NCBI RefSeq assembly: GCF_003013815.1
Contig: NZ_PRLH01000005.1
Span: 1-58,099 of the forward strand
Length of the DNA stretch: 58,099 nucleotides
Reading direction: 5' to 3'
Source of the DNA: Cyanothece sp. BG0011
Lineage (GTDB): Bacteria > Cyanobacteriota > Cyanobacteriia > Cyanobacteriales > Microcystaceae
Shown here: piece after piece, positions 27,001-36,127 of the stretch
Position numbering within the stretch: position 1 is the stretch's first letter
How the letters are laid out: each line of letters begins with the position of its first letter
Position numbers and translations under genes: made by a program
Notes under the pieces: model-generated
Databases searched by the model: none
The model's input: the letters and a program-made list of their open reading frames with translations, nothing else
What the model was told of the DNA's origin: nothing

Positions 27001-28049
27001 TTGAAGCGTTAACCTTTCCCGATGAAAATAGTCATAATATCCAACTTATTTTAAACCCTACTGATGAGAAAACCGTCGAATTTCAAATCTTTAGTCAAAG
27101 GGATGCTTCTCAGTTAAAGTGGAAACTTCACGCCGTTGGAACTGTATTATTAGAAACTCCAAAAATTTCAAAAGACTCTCCAAAAAATGTAAATTTATCT
27201 TGCATTTCTAAGACAGATTGTGATATTATCTTAAAAGATAGATTCTATAAAAATCTTGAAGAAAAAGGGATTGTTCTTGGCCCAAGCTGTCAACAAATAG
27301 AACAAATCTGGCGAAAAGATCAAGAAGCCATAGCGAGTATTAACCCTAGTTCTCCTAACCCTTATTATTTGCCCTTAGGAGAAGTGGACGCTTGGATTCA
27401 ACTACTTTCAGCCATTTTTCAGCAAGATTCAGCCACTTACTTACTTACCGGTCTAGAAAGCTTTCGTTCTTACTCCTTAAGCCATTTTACCTCCCACAAA
27501 TCCCACACCCCTCTAACTCCTCACACTCCCCTGTATTGGGGGTATAGCCAGTTAACCCACAGTCAAGATCAAGGAAAGACCGTCTTTGGACACCTTTCTC
27601 TTTATGATAACGACGGTAACTTAGTGGCTGAGATAATCAACGCTGAGTTAAAACGGGTAAAATTTGACAAAATTAGAGATAAACAAAACAATGTAGGAGA
27701 AAAACTGCAAAAAATTACTCGTCAACAACTGTTAGATGCTAATTTAACAGATTGTCACAGGTTAATAGCCACCTATATTAAACAAACCTTAGCCCGATCA
27801 TTGCAAGTATCCCCCAGCGAGATCGACGCTGAACAGTCTTTAATCAACCTTTTAGACTCTTTAATGGCCATGGAATTAAGAAGTCATTTAGAACGGGATC
27901 TGGGGTTATCTGCGTCCCTCGAACAACTGTTAGGCGATCGCAGTATTCAACAACTGGCCAGCAGTTTGCAAGAACAAATTACCATTACTCAGATGACAAC
28001 TTCAACCCCAAACAGTAACCATGAGGACTTTGAGGAAATGACATTGTAA
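24015..28049 (+). CDS. Type I PKS module KS-AT-DH-like-ACP (possible aromatising module)
   Basis: 1344 residues. A coiled docking segment (LSPLQKAALAVKEMRAKLEK) precedes the KS with IDTACSSSL, IETHGTGTSLGDPIEA and KTNIGHLEAAAG. The AT (from about 559) has GHSVGEYVAAC and HAFHSPLM, so malonyl-CoA. Residues about 930-1210 form a DH-like double hotdog with the His in KDHCINGIPL (about 957) and Asp in DAWIQLL (about 1124); the usual Pro of HxxxGxxxxP is displaced. There is no KR. A DH without KR, placed after a KR module, recalls the 6-methylsalicylate synthase TH/DH domain, so it may drive cyclisation, dehydration or transfer. The ACP has LLDSLMAMEL. The tail EDFEEMTL is a likely docking peptide for the TubC-type domain of the next protein. 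Confidence 0.9.
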   Translation: MNSQNNNSNQLSPLQKAALAVKEMRAKLEKMERSQTEPIAIVGMGCRFPGGINSPAAFWEALSQGIDAITDIPENRWNVDAYYDNNPDIPGKSYSKRGGFIDKIDEFDGEFFGLSPREINPMDPQQRLLLEVSWEALENAAIAPRTLMGSQTGVFLGISVNEYSEAAVEGNPNDIDVYTATGNALSIAAGRLSHYYGFQGPALVIDTACSSSLVAIHLACQSLRKQECDMAVTGGSFFMLSPNSLISVAKMKALSPDGYCKTFDAAADGYVRGEGCGLVVLKRLSDAVANGDNILGVIRGTATNQDGRSSGLTVPNGQAQQACIRAALKDGKVDPSQVNYIETHGTGTSLGDPIEAKALTDVFCKDGRDTPLTLGSVKTNIGHLEAAAGVASFIKVVLGLQNKQIPPHLHLKQLNPLIEGLPIHIPTQLTPWTIKEGEKRMAGVSSFGFSGTNAHLIIEEWNTEKAGGRGQEAGGYFLLPLSAKKGQALKGLAKEYHNFLNNHPEIKLEDVCYTAAVGRDHFNYRFAAVGQTREDLQQELVNFLESDESQPSPKKPKIAFLFTGQGSQYINMGYDLYQNYSVFRETLNECNDLLNSYLEIPLLEVLYERKDKSLLEQTVYSQPALFSLEYALVKLWESWGVEPDIMMGHSVGEYVAACVAGIFSLTDALKLIACRGRLMNELPQTGAMVAILTSEKEVKKILSQLESQISIAAVNGPKNVVISGEKEAIQKGITKLENEGIETKYLNVSHAFHSPLMEPMIKEFSAVAKEITYHQHEIDIVSNLGETTENMATADYWCRHIMKKVQFFEGIKTLESKNYQLFLEMGSMPTLTKRGQRCFDNLTNTVWLASLHPQQSDQSLIFKCLKTLYSQGLDIHWHEVYKSHQSQQKISLPTYAFQRKKYWHNQNRRQETEDRRIRIEPDKTINSPLLDRRIPSPLQAIQFQSTINLDRLPLVKDHCINGIPLMNLVVYLEILSEGVKEVWDQLLGEVKNLKIIEALTFPDENSHNIQLILNPTDEKTVEFQIFSQRDASQLKWKLHAVGTVLLETPKISKDSPKNVNLSCISKTDCDIILKDRFYKNLEEKGIVLGPSCQQIEQIWRKDQEAIASINPSSPNPYYLPLGEVDAWIQLLSAIFQQDSATYLLTGLESFRSYSLSHFTSHKSHTPLTPHTPLYWGYSQLTHSQDQGKTVFGHLSLYDNDGNLVAEIINAELKRVKFDKIRDKQNNVGEKLQKITRQQLLDANLTDCHRLIATYIKQTLARSLQVSPSEIDAEQSLINLLDSLMAMELRSHLERDLGLSASLEQLLGDRSIQQLASSLQEQITITQMTTSTPNSNHEDFEEMTL
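25402..25441 (+). repeat. GGCAGGA short repeats in the KS-AT linker
   Basis: Repeats of ggcaggag/ggcagagg encode KAGGRGQEAGG in frame, in the linker after the KS of the third PKS. A similar ggagacagga array lies at 26744-26765 in the AT-to-DH linker. Both belong to the short tandem repeat class seen across the cluster. Confidence 0.6.
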
Positions 28050-28065
28050 CAGTGATCACTTACCA

Positions 28066-28084
28066 GTTATCAGTTATCAGTTAG
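28066..28084. repeat. CAGTTAT tandem heptamers in the gap before the Cy-NRPS
   Basis: The heptamer cagttat is repeated in the 49-base gap (ccagttatcagttatcagtta). Related sequence is found at 3684-3697 upstream of the FecB-like gene. It is a common intergenic heptamer repeat in cyanobacteria; no function is evident. Confidence 0.6.
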
Positions 28085-28098
28085 GAAAATTAGTGAAT

Positions 28099-31000
28099 AT
28101 GAATTTAAATCAATTATTAACAGAATTATCTCAAGCTGGTGTTCAACTTTGGACGGAAAATGATCAATTAAAAATCCGTGCAGGTAAAGGAGTATTAACG
28201 GACGAATATAAAGCATTACTCAAGGAAAATAAAACAGATATAATAAAGCTTTTACAACAAAATAAGCAAGCAAAAAATACTGGCTTACCCCCGATTATTG
28301 CCGATCCTGAGCATCGTTATCAGCCCTTTCCTTTAACGGATATGCAGCACGCTTTCTGGGTGGGTCGCATGGGAGTTTTAGAATTAGGCAATGTCGCCAA
28401 CCATGGTTATTATGAAATTGAAGGATATGATTTAAATTTAGATAGTTTAAACTGGGCATTAAACCAACTGATTAACCGTCATGATATGCTACGAGCAGTT
28501 ATGTTACCCGACGGAAGACAACAGGTATTAAAAGAAGTTTCTGACTACAAAATTAAAACCACAGATTTAAGAAAAAAAGATCAAAATACAATTAATAAGT
28601 ATTTAAATAGCATTCGTCAAGAAATGTCTCACCAAGTTTTACCCTGGGACAAATGGCCATTATTTGAATTTCGAGCAACCCTTTTAGACGAGAATAAAAT
28701 CAGGTTACATATTAGCTATGATTTACAAATTTTTGATGCTTGGAGTCTCTTTAGATTATTTGAAGAATGGTTTCAACTCTCTCAAGATTCTCAAGCCAGT
28801 TTACCTAATTTAGAGTTTACCTTTCGGGACTATATTTATGCTGAAAAAGCCTTACAAGAAACGGAACTTTATCAACAATCCCGTGATTATTGGTTAAGTC
28901 GAATTTCCAGTTTACCCCCTGCCCCTGATCTCCCTTTAGCCAAAAATCCAACCACTATTAAAAAACATCAATGTCAACGGTTTAAGGGTGAATTGGATCG
29001 TCGTACTTGGCAACAGTTAAAACAACGGGCCAAACAGTTGGGCATGACCGGATCGGGGGTGTTACTGGCTGCCTTTAGTGAAGTGTTAACCCGATGGGGA
29101 AAAAGTCCCCAATTTACCTTAAATTTAGCCTTATTTAACCGTCTTCCCTTTCATCCTGACATTCACAACATTTTAGGGGACTTTACCTCTGTCACTCTTC
29201 TGTCTGTGGATAACTCAGCCCTAGACACCTTTCAACAACGGGCCCAACGACTGCAACAACAACTATGGCAAGACCTGGATCATCGCTATTTTAGTGGGGT
29301 TCGGGTGATGCGAGAATTAAACCGTCTTCGCAGAGATGTTCCCACCGCTATGCCCATTGTTTTTACCAGTACCCTAGGGTTTGAAGCCTTGGGACAAGGC
29401 ACTTCCACCTTTGATCGCCTGGGTAAAATGGTGTATGGAGTCAGTCAAGCGTCACAAGTTTGGCTTGATCATCAAGTCAGTGAACAACAGGGCTGTTTAA
29501 ACTTTACCTGGGACGCGGTAGACGAGTTATTCCCCCCAGGTATGATCAATGATATGTTTGAGTCCTATTGTTCGTTGCTGCAACAGTTAGCCACCTCTGG
29601 AGACGTTTGGCAGCAAACCAGCTTAGACTTACTCCCTGCCTCTCAAGTCGCCCAAAGGGAGGCTATTAACGCCACCGAGATGGCTTTACCTGATGTGACG
29701 TTATGGGACTTATTTACTAAACAAGTCCGTCAAACCCCAGATAATGCGGCGGTGATTACATCAAAACGCACTTTAACCTATGAACAACTGTATCAACAAG
29801 CTTCTGCGATCGCCCATCAACTCCAGCAGTTAGGGGCCAAACCCAATCAATTAATTGCTGTGTTGATGGAAAAAGGATGGGAGCAAATTGTAGCAGTTAT
29901 GGGCATTTTAGGGTCTGGGGCTGCCTATGTTCCCATTGATCCCAATCTCCCTCAAGAACGCATTGATTATCTTCTAGAAAATAGTCAAGTTGACGTTATT
30001 TTAACTCAGTCGAAAGAAGGGAACCCCCCCTACCCCCCCTTGGTAAGGGGGGAAGGCAAGAGTCGAACTATCATCTCTGTCGATAAAAACCCGACACCCC
30101 ACACCCGACACCCCACACCCCACACCCCTGTTGCTGAGCTTGCCGAAGTACACACCCCCGACGATCTCGCCTACGTCATCTACACCTCCGGAACCACTGG
30201 TTTACCCAAAGGAGTGATGATCCCTCATCGTAACGTGGTTAATGTTGTCACCTATACAAATCAACGGTTTGGGGTGAAGGAAAGCGATCGCATCCTTGCG
30301 TTAACATCCCTTAATCATGATCTCTCAGTCTATGACATTTTCGGACCGTTAAGCGCCGGGGCCGCCATTGTATTACCCGATGCTGAGAGGGTGAAAGATG
30401 CCCAACACTGGACCGAGTTGATGCAGCAAGAAAATGTGACCCTGTGGAACTCTGTACCGACCATGATGGAGATGTTGCTAGAATACTTAGAAAATAACCA
30501 AGATTCAGCCCCAGACAGTTTAAGATTAGCTATTTTGGGGGGTGACTGGTTGCCCTTAAGTTTACCCAACCGTTTAAAATCATTGATCGAGGGGGTGACA
30601 CTCTTAAGTATAGGCGGACCGACGGAAACCACCATTTGGAACATTGGTTACGAAGTGGATAGGGTTGATCCCAACTGGAAGAGTATCCCCTACGGTAAAC
30701 CCATGGGGAATAGTAAATATTATGTTTTGAATGAACGATTAGAAGATTGTCCGGTGGGAGTTCCGGGTCAGATGTATTGTGCTGGTGTCCAGGTAGCAAA
30801 GGGTTATTGGAATAACGAAGAAAAAACCCACGAAAAATTTATTATTCATCCAAAAACAGGAGAAATAATTTATGGTACAGGGGATTTAGGTTGTTATATT
30901 CCTGATGGCAATATTAGAATTTTAGGACGAGTTGACTTTCAAATTAAGATCAGAGGTCATCGCATTGAACCGTCAGAAATTGAGTCAATTTTGTTGAAAC

Positions 31001-31590
31001 ACCTTGACATAAAATCTGCTTTAGTTAATTATAGTAATGGAAAATTAAGTGCCTACCTCATTCCTCACTCTGATTCATGCCCTGAAGTTGAAGGAATCAA
31101 AACTTATCTAAAAGAAAAGTTACCCGATTATATGATTCCTTCTTACTTCTTCTTTTTAGACTCATTTCCTTTATCCACTAATGGAAAAATTGATCGCCTA
31201 GCGTTACCGCAGTTTGATGAGGTTAATGATAGCAACGATGATAATTATGTTGCTCCACAAACAGAATTAGAAAAAATTATTTCTGATACCTGGAAAGAAG
31301 TATTAGAAGTAGATAAAATAGGCGTTAATCGTAACTTTTTTGACTTAGGAGGAAATTCCTTACTTATTACTAAAGTTTATAATGGTTTAAAGCAGTCTTT
31401 ACCAGAAAATAGTAAAAACTTCTCTGTGGTTGAACTGTTTAAATATCCCACAATTACAGCCTTTATTAATTACTTAAATCAACAAGACAATTCAGAGAAT
31501 AAAGCCCATGATAATCAAAAATTAGCTAACAATATCAAAAAAGGCAAAAATCGCATTCAAGAAAGGCGAAAAAGACTTAAAAGAAATTAA
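28099..31590 (+). CDS. NRPS module: TubC docking domain-Cy-A-T (azoline-forming)
   Basis: About 1163 residues from ATG 28099 (a GTG at 28093 is also in frame). Residues 1-60 match a TubC-type docking domain (MNLNQLLTELSQAGVQLW). Residues about 80-500 are a condensation-fold domain with DLQIFDAWS, the DxxxxDxxS signature of heterocyclisation domains. The A domain (about 525-1020) has YTSGTTGLPKGV and binding residues read as D-L-Y-N-I-G-I-I-W, close to the cysteine code DLYNLSLIWK of yersiniabactin-type Cy modules; Ser or Thr remain possible. The T domain has DLGGNSLL. No oxidase is present, so a thiazoline or oxazoline is expected unless oxidised in trans. It would join the upstream phenolate acyl chain to Cys and cyclise, giving a hydroxyphenyl-azoline iron ligand. 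Confidence 0.92.
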   Translation: MNLNQLLTELSQAGVQLWTENDQLKIRAGKGVLTDEYKALLKENKTDIIKLLQQNKQAKNTGLPPIIADPEHRYQPFPLTDMQHAFWVGRMGVLELGNVANHGYYEIEGYDLNLDSLNWALNQLINRHDMLRAVMLPDGRQQVLKEVSDYKIKTTDLRKKDQNTINKYLNSIRQEMSHQVLPWDKWPLFEFRATLLDENKIRLHISYDLQIFDAWSLFRLFEEWFQLSQDSQASLPNLEFTFRDYIYAEKALQETELYQQSRDYWLSRISSLPPAPDLPLAKNPTTIKKHQCQRFKGELDRRTWQQLKQRAKQLGMTGSGVLLAAFSEVLTRWGKSPQFTLNLALFNRLPFHPDIHNILGDFTSVTLLSVDNSALDTFQQRAQRLQQQLWQDLDHRYFSGVRVMRELNRLRRDVPTAMPIVFTSTLGFEALGQGTSTFDRLGKMVYGVSQASQVWLDHQVSEQQGCLNFTWDAVDELFPPGMINDMFESYCSLLQQLATSGDVWQQTSLDLLPASQVAQREAINATEMALPDVTLWDLFTKQVRQTPDNAAVITSKRTLTYEQLYQQASAIAHQLQQLGAKPNQLIAVLMEKGWEQIVAVMGILGSGAAYVPIDPNLPQERIDYLLENSQVDVILTQSKEGNPPYPPLVRGEGKSRTIISVDKNPTPHTRHPTPHTPVAELAEVHTPDDLAYVIYTSGTTGLPKGVMIPHRNVVNVVTYTNQRFGVKESDRILALTSLNHDLSVYDIFGPLSAGAAIVLPDAERVKDAQHWTELMQQENVTLWNSVPTMMEMLLEYLENNQDSAPDSLRLAILGGDWLPLSLPNRLKSLIEGVTLLSIGGPTETTIWNIGYEVDRVDPNWKSIPYGKPMGNSKYYVLNERLEDCPVGVPGQMYCAGVQVAKGYWNNEEKTHEKFIIHPKTGEIIYGTGDLGCYIPDGNIRILGRVDFQIKIRGHRIEPSEIESILLKHLDIKSALVNYSNGKLSAYLIPHSDSCPEVEGIKTYLKEKLPDYMIPSYFFFLDSFPLSTNGKIDRLALPQFDEVNDSNDDNYVAPQTELEKIISDTWKEVLEVDKIGVNRNFFDLGGNSLLITKVYNGLKQSLPENSKNFSVVELFKYPTITAFINYLNQQDNSENKAHDNQKLANNIKKGKNRIQERRKRLKRN
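30019..30158 (+). repeat. Two G/C-rich repeat insertions in the A2-A3 loop of the Cy-NRPS
   Basis: First element: aaccccccctacccccc followed by the palindrome CCCCCCTTGGTAAGGGGGG, encoding EGNPPYPPLVRGEGK. Second element (30091-30158): ccgacaccccacaccc repeats, then the dispersed word ttgctgagcttgccgaagta. Both are in frame between the A2 region and the P-loop A3 motif, right after the sequence ILTQSKEG. Confidence 0.8.
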
Positions 31591-31621
31591 AATTTTAATC
31601 AACTATTAACTATTAACTATC

Positions 31622-34600
31622 ATGAACTTTGAACAAAACGGCTTAGAAATTGCAATTATCGGTGTTTCGGGAAGATTCCCAGGCAGTAACAGTGTAGAAG
31701 ACTTTTGGCAAAACCTTCTAGATGGTAAAGAATTGACTTCTATCTTTTCTCAAAACAATGGGGAAAAAATCGAAGCCGGATCAATCTTAAAAGATGTGGA
31801 GAAATTTGATGCTTCCTTTTTTGGTTTTAATCCCAGAGAAGCCGAAATGTTAGATCCTCAACATCGTTTTGTATTAGAAACAGCCTGGGAAGCCTTAGAA
31901 ACCGCAGGGTATGATTCCGAAAGAGAAAAACGTCCCATTGGTGTCTTTGCCGGGGTGGGATTAAGTACCTATTGGATCAATAATATTTATGTCCATCCTA
32001 AAAAATTTGATAGTCGAGATGGCCTACAAAATGTGATCAGTTTTGATAAAGATTATGTGCCGACTTTGGTTTCCTATAAATTGAATTTAACAGGGCCCAG
32101 TGTTAGTGTGGGAACCGCTTGTTCGAGTTCATTAGTAGCGGTTCACTTAGCCTGTCAAAGCTTACTCGCAGGAGAATGTGATATAGCCCTAGCCGCAGGG
32201 GTTTCTGTCAAAATACCGCAAAATGAGACTACTTTATGCCCAGGGGAAGTGGTTTCTCCTGAAGGCAAATGTCGGACCTTTGATGCCAATGCAAAAGGCA
32301 TTGTCGGGGGTAATGGGGTGGGCGTTGTCACCCTAAAGCGCCTAGAAGATGCGATCGCTGATCGGGATTGCATCTATGCAGTGATTAAAGGCTCTGCCAT
32401 GAACAATGACGGAGCCATGAAGGTGGGATACACTGCCCCCAGTGAAACGGGACAGGTGAAGGTATTAAAGGCGGCTCAGATGATAGCTGAGGTGGACCCT
32501 GAAACCATTACTTACATTGAAGCACACGGCACAGGAACAGCTTTAGGGGACCCTATCGAAGTGTCTGCCATGACAGAGGCGTTTAGCAGTACCCAGAAGC
32601 AGGGTTATTGTGCCATCGGTTCGGTAAAAACCAACGTGGGGCATTTAGACGCAGCCGCAGGGATAACCGGGTTAATTAAGACAGTTTTAGCAGTGAAACA
32701 TGGGTTATTGCCACCGAGTTTGCATTTTGAACAACCGAACCCTCAAATTGATTTTGAAAATAGTCCTTTTTATGTCAATACAAAGTTAAAAGAATGGCAA
32801 CCTGAAAATATGCCGCGTCGGGCAGGGATTAGTTCTTTTGGTATTGGCGGCACCAATGTTCATGTCATTTTAGAAGAGGCTCCCAACTTACCAGAAAATA
32901 CTAATTCAAGATCCCATCAATTACTGTTATTATCAGCAAAAACTGACAGTGCTTTAGAGACAGCAACTCATAATTTAGGGGACTATTTAAGTCAACATTC
33001 CGATATCAATTTAGCTGACGTTGCTTATACCTTACAAGTGGGTCGAAAACAATTCCCACACCGACGGATGATGGTGGTTGAAAATCTAGATGATGCGGTG
33101 ACTATTTTAACGTCTGATGATGGCAAAAGAATCTTAACCCAAGAAACAAGAGATAGTAATCGTCCTGTTATTTTTATGTTTACGGGACAAGGGTCTCAAT
33201 ATGTCAATATGGCACGAGAGTTATATGAAACTGAAACAGTTTTTAGAGAAACTTGTGATCACTGTTTTGAGTTATTACAATCTCATCTTGATGTTGATTT
33301 AAAAGAGATTATTTATCCTGATTCTGAAGACATAGAAACAGCGATAAAACAATTACAAGAAACGGCGTTAACTCAACCAGCTTTATTTGTGATTGAGTAT
33401 GGTTTAGCTCAATTATGGATGTCTTGGGGGATTATTCCTCAAGCAATGATCGGTCATAGTATTGGGGAATATGTGGCGGCTTGTTTGGCTAATGTCTTCA
33501 GTCTTGAAGATGCTTTAATGTTGGTAGCTAATCGCGGTAAAATGATGCAGCAATTGCCATCTGGTGCGATGTTATCAGTTAATTTGTCTTCTGAAGAAAT
33601 CGAGAGGTTTTTAGATGATAATCTGTCCTTAGCTGCCATTAATAGTCCTAACTTATGTGTTGTTTCTGGTGAGTTAGAGGAGATCAAAAAATTAGAAACT
33701 AAGTTAACAGAAACATCGATTACCTATCGACGTTTACATACATCTCACGCCTTCCATTCTCCTATGATGGAGCCAATAATTAAGCCATTTACAGAATTAG
33801 TTAAAACCGTTTCTTTAAATGCTCCAAGTATTCCTTTTATTTCTAATGTAACCGGAAACTGGATAAAAGAGACAGAAGCAACTGCGCCCATTTATTGGGC
33901 AAGACATTTACGCCAACCTGTTAAGTTTTCTCCTGGAATGACTCAATTAATGCAACAGTCTTCATCTATCTTTTTAGAAGTGGGACCAGGACGAACATTA
34001 ACCACTTTAACCAAACAAATTGATCCCCAAAGAACGATTTTATCTTCCATTCGTCACCCTAAAGATAATCAGTCTGATCTTGCCTTTATTTTAGAAAGAT
34101 TGGGGCAATTATGGTTAACTGGAATTGACATTAATTGGGATAATTTTTATCAAGAAGAAGACCGCGATCGCATTCCTTTACCGACTTATCCCTTTGAACG
34201 TCAAAAATATTGGATCGAACCATCTCAAGCGTCTCAAATAGTTAGTAATACTCAAAAATCAGAGATTAAAGATTGGTTCTATCTTCCCTCTTGGAAGCGA
34301 TCAAAAACCCCCTCAGTTAATTTAAAACAAAGTGATAATTGTTGGTTACTCTTTGTAGATAATTGTGGGTTAGGAAAAGCAATTATTCAACGTCTTCAAA
34401 ATGAGGATAATCAAGACATTATTCAAGTGGAAATTGGGGAAGAATTCAAAGAAATTAATGAAGAGCATTATGTTATTAATCCTAATATTAAAGAGCATTA
34501 TCAAACAGTAGTAGAGAGACTATTTAAAACTAACAAAAATCCGATAATTGCTCATCTATGGACAGTCAATTCTGTTAACTCATTTGACGAATCTCAACAG

Positions 34601-36073
34601 TTAGGATATCAATCAATTATTCATTTGATTCAAACCATTGGCCATCGTAATGTAGAGCATCCTTTATGTCTTAATATTGTTTCTCAGCAACTGCAACAAG
34701 TGACAGGAGAAGAAACAATTTGTCCTGAAAAAGCGACCTTATTGGGGCCTGTTAAAGTTATTCCCCAAGAATATCTTAATCTAACTGCTAGAAGCATTGA
34801 TCTTGTCTTATCTAGCAATAAATTAGAGCAAAAATTGATCGATAATCTCATTGCTGAATTAACCACACCTCTGCAAGATTCTATTATTGCTTATCGGGGT
34901 AATTATCGCTGGATTGAGCATTATGAAGAACTACCTTTAGAAAAGAGAGAAAACCCATCTCGTTTGCGACAAGAAGGGGTTTATTTAATTACTGGAGGAA
35001 CGGGAGGTATTGGTTTAGTTTTAGCTGAATATTTAGCCAAAACAGTCCAAGCAAAATTAGTCTTATTAAGTCGTTCTACTAATTCAAGTAACTTGGAAAA
35101 AATACAAGAATTAGAACAACTGGGTTCCGAAGTTCTCCTCTTACAAGCAGATGTATCTGATGAAACACAAATGAGAGAAGCTTTTAATAAAATTTATCAA
35201 AAATTTGGTTGTCTTCATGGGATTATTCACGCAGCAGGATTATTAGGAAAAGGAGTGATTCAAGAACAAACTAAAACTCTTTCTGACCCCATTTTTGCCC
35301 CGAAAATCAAAGGAACTTTAATCTTAGAAAAACTCTGTCAAACGATTCCCTTAGATTTTCTCTATTTATGGTCATCGGTTAGTACAATTATGGGAGGGTT
35401 TGGACAAGTTGATTATGTAGCAGCTAATACTTTTCTTGACCGATTTGCTAATAGAAACTCTCAGTATTCTACTGTAGCCATTAACTGGGATTTTTGGCAA
35501 GAAGTTGGTTTAGGGGTCACTAATGCGTCAGCGTATCAACATCAGGAAAGTTATCAAGAACATTTACAGCAAGGTATCACTTCCCAGGAAGGAATTGAAG
35601 CATTTAATCGTATTTTAGCTGAAGAGATTCCTCAAATTATTGTTAGTACCCGCAACCTACCAAAAATGATGAGTATTCATCAGACTATTCAAAATCAATT
35701 AACGGCTAAAAATCGAAATAATCATCAAACCAAAAAAAGCTATTCTCGGCCCAACTTAGGTAATGCTTATGTTGCTCCTCGTAATGAAAAAGAACAAATT
35801 ATTGCTGAGATTTGGCAAGATATTTTAGGCACTGAAAAAGTAGGAATTTATGACAACTTCTTTGAATTGGGAGGACATTCTTTATTAGCGACACAAGTGA
35901 CATCTCGTTTACAAGAAGCTTTACAAGTTGAATTGTCAGTCAGAGAACTCTTTGCTTATCCAATGATTGCTGATTTGGCTAATTTTTTAGACAAAACCAA
36001 TTCAAAATCACCTGAAAAGAAACCATCAAAAATCACTGCCGTTTCTCGTGATTCCTATCGTTTGAAAAAATAA
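31622..36073 (+). CDS. Hybrid PKS module KS-AT-KR-T acting after the NRPS module
   Basis: 1483 residues. The KS (about 5-430) is of the type that accepts NRPS intermediates, with VGTACSSSL, VGGNGVGVVTLKRLEDA, IEAHGTGTALGDP and KTNVGHLDAAAG. The AT (about 515-830) has GHSIGEYVAACLA and SHAFHSPMM, predicting malonyl-CoA. The KR (about 1115-1330) has LITGGTGGIGLVLA and the Tyr in GQVDYVAANTFLD; it lacks an LDD motif. The carrier is T-like with ELGGHSLLATQV, as expected before an NRPS C domain. The C-terminus ends SRDSYRLKK, a probable docking tail. It extends the azoline-bound chain by a reduced two-carbon unit, as in yersiniabactin-like pathways. Confidence 0.93.
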   Translation: MNFEQNGLEIAIIGVSGRFPGSNSVEDFWQNLLDGKELTSIFSQNNGEKIEAGSILKDVEKFDASFFGFNPREAEMLDPQHRFVLETAWEALETAGYDSEREKRPIGVFAGVGLSTYWINNIYVHPKKFDSRDGLQNVISFDKDYVPTLVSYKLNLTGPSVSVGTACSSSLVAVHLACQSLLAGECDIALAAGVSVKIPQNETTLCPGEVVSPEGKCRTFDANAKGIVGGNGVGVVTLKRLEDAIADRDCIYAVIKGSAMNNDGAMKVGYTAPSETGQVKVLKAAQMIAEVDPETITYIEAHGTGTALGDPIEVSAMTEAFSSTQKQGYCAIGSVKTNVGHLDAAAGITGLIKTVLAVKHGLLPPSLHFEQPNPQIDFENSPFYVNTKLKEWQPENMPRRAGISSFGIGGTNVHVILEEAPNLPENTNSRSHQLLLLSAKTDSALETATHNLGDYLSQHSDINLADVAYTLQVGRKQFPHRRMMVVENLDDAVTILTSDDGKRILTQETRDSNRPVIFMFTGQGSQYVNMARELYETETVFRETCDHCFELLQSHLDVDLKEIIYPDSEDIETAIKQLQETALTQPALFVIEYGLAQLWMSWGIIPQAMIGHSIGEYVAACLANVFSLEDALMLVANRGKMMQQLPSGAMLSVNLSSEEIERFLDDNLSLAAINSPNLCVVSGELEEIKKLETKLTETSITYRRLHTSHAFHSPMMEPIIKPFTELVKTVSLNAPSIPFISNVTGNWIKETEATAPIYWARHLRQPVKFSPGMTQLMQQSSSIFLEVGPGRTLTTLTKQIDPQRTILSSIRHPKDNQSDLAFILERLGQLWLTGIDINWDNFYQEEDRDRIPLPTYPFERQKYWIEPSQASQIVSNTQKSEIKDWFYLPSWKRSKTPSVNLKQSDNCWLLFVDNCGLGKAIIQRLQNEDNQDIIQVEIGEEFKEINEEHYVINPNIKEHYQTVVERLFKTNKNPIIAHLWTVNSVNSFDESQQLGYQSIIHLIQTIGHRNVEHPLCLNIVSQQLQQVTGEETICPEKATLLGPVKVIPQEYLNLTARSIDLVLSSNKLEQKLIDNLIAELTTPLQDSIIAYRGNYRWIEHYEELPLEKRENPSRLRQEGVYLITGGTGGIGLVLAEYLAKTVQAKLVLLSRSTNSSNLEKIQELEQLGSEVLLLQADVSDETQMREAFNKIYQKFGCLHGIIHAAGLLGKGVIQEQTKTLSDPIFAPKIKGTLILEKLCQTIPLDFLYLWSSVSTIMGGFGQVDYVAANTFLDRFANRNSQYSTVAINWDFWQEVGLGVTNASAYQHQESYQEHLQQGITSQEGIEAFNRILAEEIPQIIVSTRNLPKMMSIHQTIQNQLTAKNRNNHQTKKSYSRPNLGNAYVAPRNEKEQIIAEIWQDILGTEKVGIYDNFFELGGHSLLATQVTSRLQEALQVELSVRELFAYPMIADLANFLDKTNSKSPEKKPSKITAVSRDSYRLKK

Positions 36074-36127
36074 AAAATAAAACTCAATAATAACATTTTA
36101 TCCTTTCACTTTAATTATTTGATTATC

